Positions 1-5,577 of a DNA stretch of 5,577 bases are shown piece by piece. Source of the stretch: Pseudomonadota bacterium (lineage in GTDB: Bacteria > Pseudomonadota > Gammaproteobacteria > Burkholderiales > Burkholderiaceae_C); contig JAEYPG010000231.1 in NCBI GenBank assembly GCA_023410975.1, forward strand, positions 1 to 5,577, written 5' to 3'. The notes below the pieces were generated by a model. It saw only the letters and a list, made by a program, of their open reading frames with translations, searched no databases and was not told the DNA's origin. Both the position numbers and the translations under genes were made by a program. The stretch's first letter is position 1; every line of letters starts with the position of its first letter.

Positions 1-18
1 GGCTCAGCCCGAACGGGA
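1..18. repeat. Partial arm of a dispersed palindromic repeat
   Basis: Positions 1-18 match the reverse complement of the left arm of the palindrome at 4080-4154 at 17 of 18 positions; the only difference is T instead of G at position 4. The match includes the core CAGCCCGAACGGGA. The copy is cut by the window edge, so the rest of its palindrome, if present, lies to the left. It sits just beyond the stop codon of the photolyase gene, in a non-coding stretch of at least 47 bases. There is no T-run in the right place to call it an intrinsic terminator. Confidence 0.7.
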
Positions 19-47
19 TTTACTTCACTCTTAAAACAGAACTGGAA

Positions 48-1583
48 TCAATCCACGCCCGCGGCCAGCGCCTTCTTCGCCGCCCGGGCTGCGGCCTTGG
101 CGGCCTTGGCTTCCTTGACCACCTCGAAGCGCGCCAGCGTCTTCTGGCGCGCTTCCTCGTGGTCCACGATGGGCAGCGGGTAGTCCACGCCGAGCTCGAT
201 GCCGGCGGCCTCCAAGTCCACCGGCTTGGCCAGCCAGGGGGCGTGGATCAGGTCGTCGGGCAGCTTCGCCAGCTGCGGCAGGTAGCGGCGGATGAAGCGG
301 CCCTGCGGGTCGAACCTCTTGCTCTGGCTCACCGGGTTGAAGATGCGGAACCAGGGCTGCGGATCGCAGCCGGTGCCGGCGGCCCACTGCCAGTTGCCGT
401 TGTTGGAGGCGAGCTCGTAGTCGTTGAGTTTCAAAGCAAACCAGCGCTCGCCGCGCTTGTAGTCCAGCCCCAGGTCCTTGACCAGGAAGCTGGCCGTGAC
501 CATGCGCAGGCGGTTGTGCTGGTAGCCGCTTTGCGCGAGCTGCAGCATGGCCGCGTCCACCAGCGGATAGCCGGTGCGGCCCTCGCACCAGGCGGCGAAA
601 AGCGCGTCGGCGTGCTTGCCCTTCTCCCACTTCACGCGGTCGAACTCGGGGCGGTAGGCGTGCTCCACGATGCGCGGGTGGTGGAAGAGGATCTGCTGGA
701 AGAAGTCGCGCCAGGCCAGCTCCGACAGCCACACGCGCGCGCCGCTGGAACCGGCCTGCGTGCGGCGCCAGGCCTCGCGCGCGAGCTGGCGTACCGACAC
801 GGTGCCGAAGCGCAGGTGCGTGCCCAGGTAGCTCGGTCCCTTCACGGCCGGGAAGTCGCGCGTCACGTCGTAGCGGTCGATGCGCTCGGCCAGGAACTCC
901 TCCAGCAGCGCCTGGCCGCCGGCGGGACCGGTGGGCAGCTTCAGCTGGTGCAGGTTGGTGGTCTCGAAGCCCAGGGCTTCCAGGCTCGGGACCGGCTGGC
1001 GGCACTCTTCCGGCACGGGTGCCAGCGAGGCGGCATGGCGCGCCACGGGATAGGCGCTGAGGTAGTAGTCGTCGAGCTTCTTGAGCCAGGCGTTGAAGTA
1101 GGGCGTGAAGACGCTGTAGGGCGTGCCCGCGCCGCTGAGCACCTCGTTGCGCTCGAACACGAGATGGTCCTTGCTGGAGTGCAGCGCGATGCCGTCCTGC
1201 GCCAGCGCGCCGCGCACGCGCGCGTCGCGCGCCAGCGCCGCGGGGTCGTCGTCGTGGTTGAGGTAGACGGCCTGCACGTGCAGCTGCCGCGCCAGCCGCA
1301 CGATCTCGTCGGCGCCGTGGCCGTGGCGCACGATCAGCCCGCTGTGCTCGGTGCCGTGGGAGGCGCCCAGCGCGCGCAGCTGCGCGTCCAGCCCGATGAG
1401 GCTGTCGCGGATGAACTCCACGCGCCGGTCCTGGCGCGGCAAGCCGGCCAGCAGCTCGGTGTCGAAGACGAAGGCGCACCACACGCGCCGGGCATGGCGC
1501 AGCGCGTGGTAGAGCGCGGCCTGGTCGTCGGCGCGCAGGTCGCGACGGAACCAGACGAGGGCGGTGTCAAGGTCCTTGTTCAC
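48..1583 (-). CDS. phrB: Deoxyribodipyrimidine photo-lyase (class I CPD photolyase)
   Basis: A 511-residue cytoplasmic flavoprotein that uses blue or near-UV light to split cyclobutane pyrimidine dimers in DNA. The N-terminal antenna (Rossmann-like) domain begins with ALVWFRRDLR near residue 8. The helical FAD-binding domain carries GRTGYPLVDAAM and NNGNWQWAAGTG (residues 394-405, with W398 and W400), followed by FRIFNP; these are hallmarks of the photolyase/cryptochrome family. NNGNW closely resembles the NNGGW of E. coli PhrB and favours a DNA photolyase over a cryptochrome. The GTG start at 1583-1581 is chosen because the conserved fold begins a few residues later and no nearby upstream in-frame ATG, GTG or TTG fits better; no clear Shine-Dalgarno precedes it. 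The protein is longer than the roughly 470 residues of E. coli PhrB. Part of the excess is an Ala/Lys/Arg-rich tail (about residues 488-511). The gene is divergent from yqgE with 33 bp between starts. Antenna cofactor (folate or deazaflavin) cannot be decided by eye. Confidence 0.95.
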   Translation of the reverse strand: MNKDLDTALVWFRRDLRADDQAALYHALRHARRVWCAFVFDTELLAGLPRQDRRVEFIRDSLIGLDAQLRALGASHGTEHSGLIVRHGHGADEIVRLARQLHVQAVYLNHDDDPAALARDARVRGALAQDGIALHSSKDHLVFERNEVLSGAGTPYSVFTPYFNAWLKKLDDYYLSAYPVARHAASLAPVPEECRQPVPSLEALGFETTNLHQLKLPTGPAGGQALLEEFLAERIDRYDVTRDFPAVKGPSYLGTHLRFGTVSVRQLAREAWRRTQAGSSGARVWLSELAWRDFFQQILFHHPRIVEHAYRPEFDRVKWEKGKHADALFAAWCEGRTGYPLVDAAMLQLAQSGYQHNRLRMVTASFLVKDLGLDYKRGERWFALKLNDYELASNNGNWQWAAGTGCDPQPWFRIFNPVSQSKRFDPQGRFIRRYLPQLAKLPDDLIHAPWLAKPVDLEAAGIELGVDYPLPIVDHEEARQKTLARFEVVKEAKAAKAAARAAKKALAAGVD

Positions 1584-1616
1584 GGGTGCCAGTGTGGCCC
1601 GGGAATAGAATGCCGC

Positions 1617-2189
1617 ATGGCTGAGCGTGGCATCGATCTGACAAACCAGTTCCTGATTGCCATGCCTGGCATGGCGGACGACAACTTCGCGGGCGCGGTG
1701 GTGTACCTGTGCGAGCACAGCGACAAGGGCGCCCTGGGCCTGATGATCAACAAGCCCACCGACATCACGTTGCGCCACCTGTTCGAGAAGGTGGAGTTGA
1801 GCCTGGACCGCAGCGAGCTGGCCGACGAGCCGGTGTACTTCGGCGGCCCGGTGCAGACCGAGCGCGGCTTCGTTCTGCACGAGGCGCTGGGCGCGGCGCG
1901 CTTCAGCTCCACGATGACGGTGCCCGGCGGGCTGGAGATGACCACCAGCAAGGACGTGCTGGAGGCGCTGGCGCACGGCACGGGCCCGCGCCGCGTGCTG
2001 GTGACGCTGGGCTACAGCGGCTGGGGCGCCGGGCAGCTGGAGGAGGAGATCTCGCGCAACGGCTGGCTCAACGTCGCCGCCGATCCGAAGATCATCTTCG
2101 ACACCCCGCCCGAGCAGCGCTACACGCGCGCGCTGTCGCTGCTGGGGATCGATCCGCGCATGCTCAGCGGCGAAGCGGGGCACGCATGA
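1617..2189 (+). CDS. yqgE: YqgE/AlgH family protein (UPF0301)
   Basis: A 190-residue protein of the YqgE/AlgH family, whose biochemical role is not established; AlgH was named from a link to alginate regulation in Pseudomonas. The length fits the family (E. coli YqgE is about 187 residues). Family motifs are seen in order: LTNQFLIAMPGM near the N-terminus, then CEHSDKGALGLMINKP, VYFGGPVQTERGFVLH, and LGYSGWGAGQLEEEI followed by NGWL. There is no signal peptide or membrane segment, so it is probably cytoplasmic. The ATG at 1617 is chosen because it places the LTNQFLIAMP motif at its usual distance from the start; the preceding GGGA at 1601-1604 is a weak ribosome site. The stop overlaps the ruvX start by 4 bases (ATGA), a common arrangement for this pair in proteobacteria. 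It is the first gene of the plus-strand cluster. Confidence 0.95.
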   Translation: MAERGIDLTNQFLIAMPGMADDNFAGAVVYLCEHSDKGALGLMINKPTDITLRHLFEKVELSLDRSELADEPVYFGGPVQTERGFVLHEALGAARFSSTMTVPGGLEMTTSKDVLEALAHGTGPRRVLVTLGYSGWGAGQLEEEISRNGWLNVAADPKIIFDTPPEQRYTRALSLLGIDPRMLSGEAGHA

Positions 2190-2596
2190 GCGAGGCGCCT
2201 GGCGGCATGGGCCGCGCGCAGAGCTTTCTCGCCTTCGACTTCGGTGCCAAGCGCACCGGCGTGGCCAGCGGCAACACCGTCACGCGCAGCGCCACGCCGC
2301 TCAAGACCATCGCCACCGAGAAGGCCGACGTGCGCTTCGCGGCGATCGAGCAACTCATCCGCGAGTACCAGCCCGATGCGCTGGTGGTGGGCGTGCCGCG
2401 CCATCCCGACGGGGCGCCGCACGACAATACGCACCGCGCGCAGCGCTTCGCGCGCCAGCTGCACGGCCGCTTCAGGCTGCCGGTGCACGAGGTGGACGAG
2501 CGCTACACCAGCACCGAGGCCGAGGCCGGCGGTGCGCGCGACCTGGACGCGGCCTCGGCCGCGCTGATCCTGGAGCAGTTCCTGAGACAAGCATGA
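2186..2596 (+). CDS. ruvX: Putative Holliday junction resolvase / pre-16S rRNA nuclease RuvX (YqgF)
   Basis: A 136-residue RNase H-fold nuclease (E. coli YqgF is 138). The family is linked in the literature to 5' end maturation of pre-16S rRNA and was earlier proposed to resolve Holliday junctions. Visible motifs are the first-strand FDFGAKRTGVA (D18, the expected metal-binding Asp), VVGVPRHPDG (residues 67-76), VDERYTSTEAE (E105) and DAASAALILEQFL near the C-terminus (D121). All three expected acidic catalytic residues are therefore present. The ATG at 2186 overlaps the yqgE stop (ATGA), and the gene's own stop overlaps the pyrR start in the same way, so translation is probably coupled through both junctions. 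A start inside the overlap, with eight extra residues before the second Met (M8), is normal for the family. Confidence 0.95.
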   Translation: MSEAPGGMGRAQSFLAFDFGAKRTGVASGNTVTRSATPLKTIATEKADVRFAAIEQLIREYQPDALVVGVPRHPDGAPHDNTHRAQRFARQLHGRFRLPVHEVDERYTSTEAEAGGARDLDAASAALILEQFLRQA

Positions 2597-3105
2597 GCAC
2601 CCTTTCACTGGACGCCGAGGCGCTGTACGGCGAGCTGCGGCGCGGCGTCGCGCGGCTGCTGCGTCCCGCCGATACCGAAACATCCGCGCTCGTGGGCGTG
2701 TGGAGCGGCGGGGCCTGGCTGGCCGAGCGGCTGCACGCCGACCTGGGCCTGCCCGGCGCGCCCGGCGTCATCTCCAGCGCGCTGCACCGCGACGACTACG
2801 GCTCGCGCGGCATGCACCTGACCGACGCCACCAAGCTGCCCTTCGAGATCGAAGGGCGGCACATCCTGCTGATCGACGACGTGCTCTACACCGGGCGCAC
2901 CACGCGCGCGGTGATCAACGAGCTCTTCGACTTCGGCCGCCCGGCCAGCGTGACGCTGGCGGTGCTGGTGGACCGCGGCGGGCGCGAGCTGCCCATCGAG
3001 CCCGCCTTCGCCGCCGCCAAGCTCGTGCTGCCGGCCGAACAACGCCTGTCGCTGGCGCGCGATGCCGCCGGCCGCTTCACCTTTGCCCTGGAGGGCGCCG
3101 CCTGA
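2593..3105 (+). CDS. pyrR: Pyrimidine operon regulator PyrR (phosphoribosyltransferase fold)
   Basis: A 170-residue type I phosphoribosyltransferase-fold protein of the PyrR family. In Bacillus, PyrR is an RNA-binding attenuator and uracil phosphoribosyltransferase; in proteobacteria its mode of action is less clear. The PRPP-binding motif is clear: ILLIDDVLYTGRTTRA at about residues 91-106, with the acidic pair D95-D96. SALHRDDYGSRG (62-73) and FDFGRPASVTLAVLVDRGGRELPI are also typical of PyrR. The early loop reads GVWSGGAW (35-42), where Bacillus has GIKTRG; from memory, the Pseudomonas protein also has GG here, so this is likely a lineage trait. The ATG at 2593 overlaps the ruvX stop (ATGA), and the stop overlaps the pyrB start by one base. 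Because the gene starts inside ruvX there is no room for a Bacillus-style attenuator leader before it. Uracil phosphoribosyltransferase activity cannot be judged from the sequence. Confidence 0.93.
   Translation: MSTLSLDAEALYGELRRGVARLLRPADTETSALVGVWSGGAWLAERLHADLGLPGAPGVISSALHRDDYGSRGMHLTDATKLPFEIEGRHILLIDDVLYTGRTTRAVINELFDFGRPASVTLAVLVDRGGRELPIEPAFAAAKLVLPAEQRLSLARDAAGRFTFALEGAA
3090..3094 (+). promoter_or_regulatory. Ribosome-binding site of pyrB
   Basis: GGAGG lies 10 bases before the pyrB ATG at 3105, inside the last codons of pyrR. It is the best Shine-Dalgarno match among the overlapping junctions of the cluster and supports the chosen pyrB start. Strong re-initiation here fits a need for much more PyrB than PyrR. 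Confidence 0.65.
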
Positions 3106-4067
3106 TGCTGTCGCGCCGCAATCCCCAGCTCAACAGCCACGGCGAGCTGATCCACCTGCTGTCCATCGAGGGCCTGCCGCGCGCCGTGCTCACGCAGATC
3201 CTCGACACCGCCTCCACCTTCCTCTCCGTGAGCGACCGCGAGGTCAAGAAGGTGCCGCTGCTGCGCGGCAAGAGCGTGTTCAACCTGTTCTTCGAGAACA
3301 GCACGCGCACGCGCACCACCTTCGAGATCGCGGCCAAGCGGCTGTCGGCCGACGTGATCAACCTCGACATCGCGCGCTCCTCGACCGCCAAGGGCGAGAG
3401 CCTGCTCGACACCATCGCCAACCTCTCGGCCATGCAGGCCGACATGTTCGTGGTGCGGCACAGCGAGTCCGGTGCGCCCTACCTGATCGCCCAGCACTGC
3501 GCGCCGCACGTGCACGTGGTCAACGCCGGCGACGGGCGCCACGCGCACCCGACGCAGGGCCTGCTGGACATGTACACGATCCGGCACTTCAAGAAGGATT
3601 TCACCAACCTCACGGTGGCGATCGTGGGCGACATCGTGCACTCGCGCGTGGCGCGCTCGGACATCCACGCGCTCACGACGCTGGGCGTGCCCGAGATCCG
3701 CGCGGTGGGCCCGAAGACGCTGGTGCCGGACAACCTGCGCGAGATGGGCGTGCGCGTGTGCCGCGACATGGCCGAGGGCATCCGCGATGCCGACGTGATC
3801 ATCATGCTGCGGCTGCAGAACGAGCGCATGGGCAGCGCGCTGCTGCCCAGCGCGGGCGAGTTCTTCAAGCACTACGGCCTGACGCCGGAGAAGCTGGCGC
3901 TGGCCAAGCCCGATGCCATCGTCATGCACCCGGGCCCGATCAACCGCGGCGTGGAGATCGACTCGTCGGTGGCCGACGGGCGCCACAGCGTGATCCTGCC
4001 GCAGGTGACCTTCGGCATCGCCGTGCGCATGGCGGTGATGAGCATCCTCGCCGGCAACGACGCCTGA
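3105..4067 (+). CDS. pyrB: Aspartate carbamoyltransferase catalytic subunit
   Basis: A 320-residue enzyme joining carbamoyl phosphate and aspartate to give N-carbamoyl-aspartate, the first committed step of pyrimidine synthesis, in the cytoplasm. The carbamoyl phosphate site is intact: FENSTRTRTTFE (STRTR at 66-70), SSTAKGES (92-99), RHSESG (118-123) and GDGRHAHPTQ (142-151). The aspartate domain has VGDIVHSRVARS (174-185), MLRLQNERM (234-242) and HPGPINRGVEI (275-285). The protein exceeds the 311 residues of E. coli PyrB and has a short N-terminal segment before SIEGLPR, as in the Pseudomonas-type enzyme that works with a PyrC-like partner rather than with PyrI. The ATG at 3105 shares its A with the pyrR stop, and GGAGG lies 10 bases upstream. 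No pyrI is seen; the dihydroorotase-like gene 101 bp downstream is the expected partner. Confidence 0.98.
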   Translation: MLSRRNPQLNSHGELIHLLSIEGLPRAVLTQILDTASTFLSVSDREVKKVPLLRGKSVFNLFFENSTRTRTTFEIAAKRLSADVINLDIARSSTAKGESLLDTIANLSAMQADMFVVRHSESGAPYLIAQHCAPHVHVVNAGDGRHAHPTQGLLDMYTIRHFKKDFTNLTVAIVGDIVHSRVARSDIHALTTLGVPEIRAVGPKTLVPDNLREMGVRVCRDMAEGIRDADVIIMLRLQNERMGSALLPSAGEFFKHYGLTPEKLALAKPDAIVMHPGPINRGVEIDSSVADGRHSVILPQVTFGIAVRMAVMSILAGNDA

Positions 4068-4079
4068 ACAACCAAAGTC

Positions 4080-4154
4080 CCGTTCGGGCTGCGCCTGTCG
4101 AAGCCTTGCGGCCCAGCCGGCCTGCAGCCCCTTCGACTAGCCCAGGGCGAACGG
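4080..4154. repeat. Imperfect palindromic repeat in the pyrB-pyrC' gap
   Basis: The left arm (4080-4105) starts CCGTTCGGGCTG and ends TGTCGAAGCC; the right arm (4128-4154) starts CCCCTTCGACTAG and ends CAGGGCGAACGG. The arms pair over 7 bp (4080-4086 with 4148-4154), 3 bp (4089-4091 with 4143-4145), 2 bp (4093-4094 with 4140-4141) and 7 bp (4097-4103 with 4131-4137), separated by small mismatches. The inner part contains a further short GGCC/GGCC stem (4110-4113 with 4119-4122). The left arm recurs inverted at 1-18, so this is a dispersed element. Similar palindromes built on GTTCG...TGTCGAAG arms are, from memory, common between genes in many proteobacteria. It lacks a T-run, so it is not a standard terminator. 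The arms are the only strong structure in the 101-bp gap. Confidence 0.85.
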
Positions 4155-4157
4155 AGG
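4153..4157 (+). promoter_or_regulatory. Likely ribosome-binding site of pyrC', overlapping the repeat
   Basis: GGAGG at 4153-4157 lies 11 bases before the ATG at 4169, slightly long but usable. Its first two G bases are the outermost bases of the right arm of the palindrome, so a full hairpin would pair part of this site with CC at 4080-4081. Confidence 0.55.
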
Positions 4158-4168
4158 ATGTGGAAAGC

Positions 4169-5476
4169 ATGAAGATCCTGATCAAGAACGGCCGCGTCGT
4201 GGACCCGGCCTCCGGGCGCGACGAGGCGGCCGACGTGGCCATCGCCGCGGGCCGCATCCTGACCATCGGCAACGTCAACCCGGACTTCGAGGCCGACCGC
4301 GTGATCGACGCGCAGGGCCTGGTGGTCGCGCCGGGCCTGGTGGACCTCGCCGCCCGGCTGCGCGAGCCCGGCCATGAGCACGAGGGCATGCTGGAGAGCG
4401 AGCTGGCCGCGGCCGCGGCCGGCGGCGTCACCAGCTTGGTCTGCCCGCCCGACACCGATCCGCCGCTCGACGAGCCGGGCCTGGTGGACATGCTCAAGTT
4501 CCGCGCGCGCAAGCTCAGCCGCTGCCGGCTGTTCCCGCTGGGCGCGCTCACGTGCGGCCTGGAGGGCAAGGCGCTCACCGAGATGGCCGAGCTCACCGAG
4601 TCCGGCTGCATCGGCTTCGCGCAGGCCGAGGCGCCGGTGCGCGACACGCAGGTGCTGCTGCGCGCGCTGCAGTACGCCAGCACCTACGGCTACACCGTGT
4701 GGCTGCGCCCGCAGGACCCGTGGCTGGGTGCCGGCGTGGCCGCCAGCGGCGCGGTCGCCACGCGCCTGGGCCTCTCGGGCGTGCCCGTGGCGGCCGAGAC
4801 GGTGGCGCTGCACACCATCTTCGAGCTGGTGCGCAGCACCGGCGCGCGCGTGCACCTGTGCCGCCTCTCCAGCGCCGAAGGGGTGGAGCTGCTGCGCCAG
4901 GCCAAGGCGCAGGGGCTGCCGGTGACGGCGGACGTGAGCATCAACTCGCTGCACCTCACGGACGTGGACATCGGCTTCTTCAATGCCGCCATGCGCCTGA
5001 CGCCGCCGCTGCGCCAGCAGCGCGACCGCGATGCGCTGCGCGCGGCGCTGGCCGACGGCACCATCGACGCGCTGGTGTCGGACCACACGCCGGTGGACGA
5101 GGACGCCAAGAACCTGCCCTTTGCCGAGGCCGAGCCCGGCGCCACCGGGCTGGAGCTGCTGCTGAGCCTGGCACTGAAGTGGGGCCAGGAGCAGGGCCTG
5201 ACGCTGGCGCAGTCGCTCTCGCGCGTGACCAGCGGCCCGGTGGCCGTGCTGGGCGAGGCGCTGGGCTCGCTGGCTTCCAGCGCCGGGCGCCTGGTGGAAG
5301 GCGGCGTGGCCGACGTCTGCCTCTTCGATCCGCAGGCGCAGTGGGGGCTGGAGGCGTCGCAGCTGCGCAGCCAGGGCAAGCACACGCCCTTCGCCTTCGA
5401 GCTCACCGGCAGCATGCTGCCCGGGCGCGTGGTGGCCACGCTGGTGGCCGGCACGGTGGCGCACGAGGCCTTCTGA
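4169..5476 (+). CDS. pyrX: Dihydroorotase-like protein PyrC' (PyrX), probably inactive partner of PyrB
   Basis: A 435-residue amidohydrolase-fold protein of the type I dihydroorotase family, of usual length. The N-terminal beta-sandwich strands (ILIKNGRVVDPASG) lead into APGLVDLAARLREPG (54-68). Active family members have HxH where this protein has A61 and R63. Other expected metal-ligand sites are also changed: FAQAE at 150-154 in place of an FSDDG-like motif, WLRPQD (R180) in place of a His, and HLCRLS (R232) in place of HxCHLS. SDHTPV (304-309) keeps Asp305 and His306 but has Val where active enzymes usually have a second His. The protein is therefore very probably unable to bind the usual zinc centre. 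In Pseudomonas a similarly degenerate PyrC' is needed to assemble active aspartate transcarbamoylase; that role is inferred here. The ATG at 4169 fits the family N-terminus. The product contains no frameshift or stop, so it is a maintained pseudoenzyme rather than a pseudogene. Confidence 0.92.
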   Translation: MKILIKNGRVVDPASGRDEAADVAIAAGRILTIGNVNPDFEADRVIDAQGLVVAPGLVDLAARLREPGHEHEGMLESELAAAAAGGVTSLVCPPDTDPPLDEPGLVDMLKFRARKLSRCRLFPLGALTCGLEGKALTEMAELTESGCIGFAQAEAPVRDTQVLLRALQYASTYGYTVWLRPQDPWLGAGVAASGAVATRLGLSGVPVAAETVALHTIFELVRSTGARVHLCRLSSAEGVELLRQAKAQGLPVTADVSINSLHLTDVDIGFFNAAMRLTPPLRQQRDRDALRAALADGTIDALVSDHTPVDEDAKNLPFAEAEPGATGLELLLSLALKWGQEQGLTLAQSLSRVTSGPVAVLGEALGSLASSAGRLVEGGVADVCLFDPQAQWGLEASQLRSQGKHTPFAFELTGSMLPGRVVATLVAGTVAHEAF

Positions 5477-5502
5477 GGCCCGTTCCGCCCGCCGGCGCCC
5501 CG

Positions 5503-5577
5503 ATGCAGCTGCCGCCCGAGACGACGCCGACGCTGGCGGCGTCCGCCCCCGCTGCCGTGTCGCCGCTGCGGCGGCTG
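5503..5577 (+). CDS. Start of a possible downstream gene, cut by the window end
   Basis: An open frame begins with ATG at 5503, 26 bp after the pyrC' stop, and stays open to the window end (25 codons: MQLPPETTPTLAA, then an Ala/Pro stretch ending in SPLRRL). The visible part is too short and too low in complexity to identify. In related Burkholderiales I recall a 1-acyl-sn-glycerol-3-phosphate acyltransferase gene in this place, whose N-terminus is often variable before a hydrophobic helix; that is only a context-based guess. No good Shine-Dalgarno is seen before the ATG, so the true start could lie further downstream. Confidence 0.4.
   Translation, partial: MQLPPETTPTLAASAPAAVSPLRRL

Noticed and set aside
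159..1616. Long plus-strand open frame running through the phrB region and continuous with yqgE
   Set aside because: It is antisense to the clearly conserved photolyase and its translation is low-complexity Val/Ala/Gln/His-rich; only the part from 1617 onward shows family motifs. Very GC-rich coding DNA makes such shadows common.
1584..2183. Upstream in-frame extension of the photolyase frame to 711 residues
   Set aside because: The extra 200 residues are antisense to yqgE, have no photolyase similarity and precede a natural GTG start at 1583 just before the conserved N-terminus.
4080..4154. Rho-independent terminator between pyrB and pyrC'
   Set aside because: The hairpin is not followed by a T-run; the bases after it are AGGATGTGG, and a coupled partner gene follows directly.
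4080..4154. CRISPR repeat or insertion-sequence terminal repeat
   Set aside because: There is no regular array of repeats and spacers and no transposase or target duplication visible; two diverged arms in inverted orientation fit a REP-like palindrome better.
3872..5464. Long minus-strand open frame opposite pyrC'
   Set aside because: The translation is His/Arg/Gln/Ala-rich without any recognisable motif, and the plus strand carries a full dihydroorotase-family protein. It is a GC-driven shadow.
4169..5476. Active dihydroorotase PyrC
   Set aside because: The family fold is clear, but the HxH and two further His positions are replaced, which is incompatible with the usual zinc centre.

Overview
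The window is ordinary, very GC-rich (roughly two thirds G+C by eye) chromosomal DNA of a proteobacterium. The gene order yqgE-ruvX-pyrR-pyrB-pyrC', the Pseudomonas-like aspartate transcarbamoylase, and a dispersed repeat with CGTTCGGGCTG / TGTCGAAG arms fit a betaproteobacterium. My best guess is Burkholderiales, probably Comamonadaceae. That placement is inference from gene order and protein style, not from a database search.

Layout. Positions 1-18 hold one arm of a dispersed repeat. Positions 48-1583 (minus strand) encode a class I DNA photolyase, PhrB. A gap of only 33 bp separates it from a plus-strand cluster: yqgE (1617-2189), ruvX (2186-2596), pyrR (2593-3105), pyrB (3105-4067) and a dihydroorotase-like pseudoenzyme gene (pyrC'/pyrX, 4169-5476). 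A likely further gene starts at 5503 and leaves the window. The first four plus-strand genes overlap by 1 to 4 bases, so they are almost certainly cotranscribed and translationally coupled. The only real gap in the cluster, 4068-4168, is mostly filled by an imperfect palindromic repeat, an inverted relative of the arm at 1-18.

Function. PyrB catalyses the first committed step of pyrimidine synthesis. PyrC' looks catalytically dead because most dihydroorotase metal-ligand positions are replaced. By analogy with Pseudomonas it should be a structural partner of PyrB. PyrR is a phosphoribosyltransferase-fold regulator of this pathway. RuvX and YqgE are housekeeping proteins that commonly precede pyrR-pyrB in this group. 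An active dihydroorotase must be encoded elsewhere.

No novel multi-gene system is visible. The points most worth a second look are the palindromic repeat between pyrB and pyrC', its overlap with the pyrC' ribosome-binding site, and the loss of metal ligands in PyrC'.
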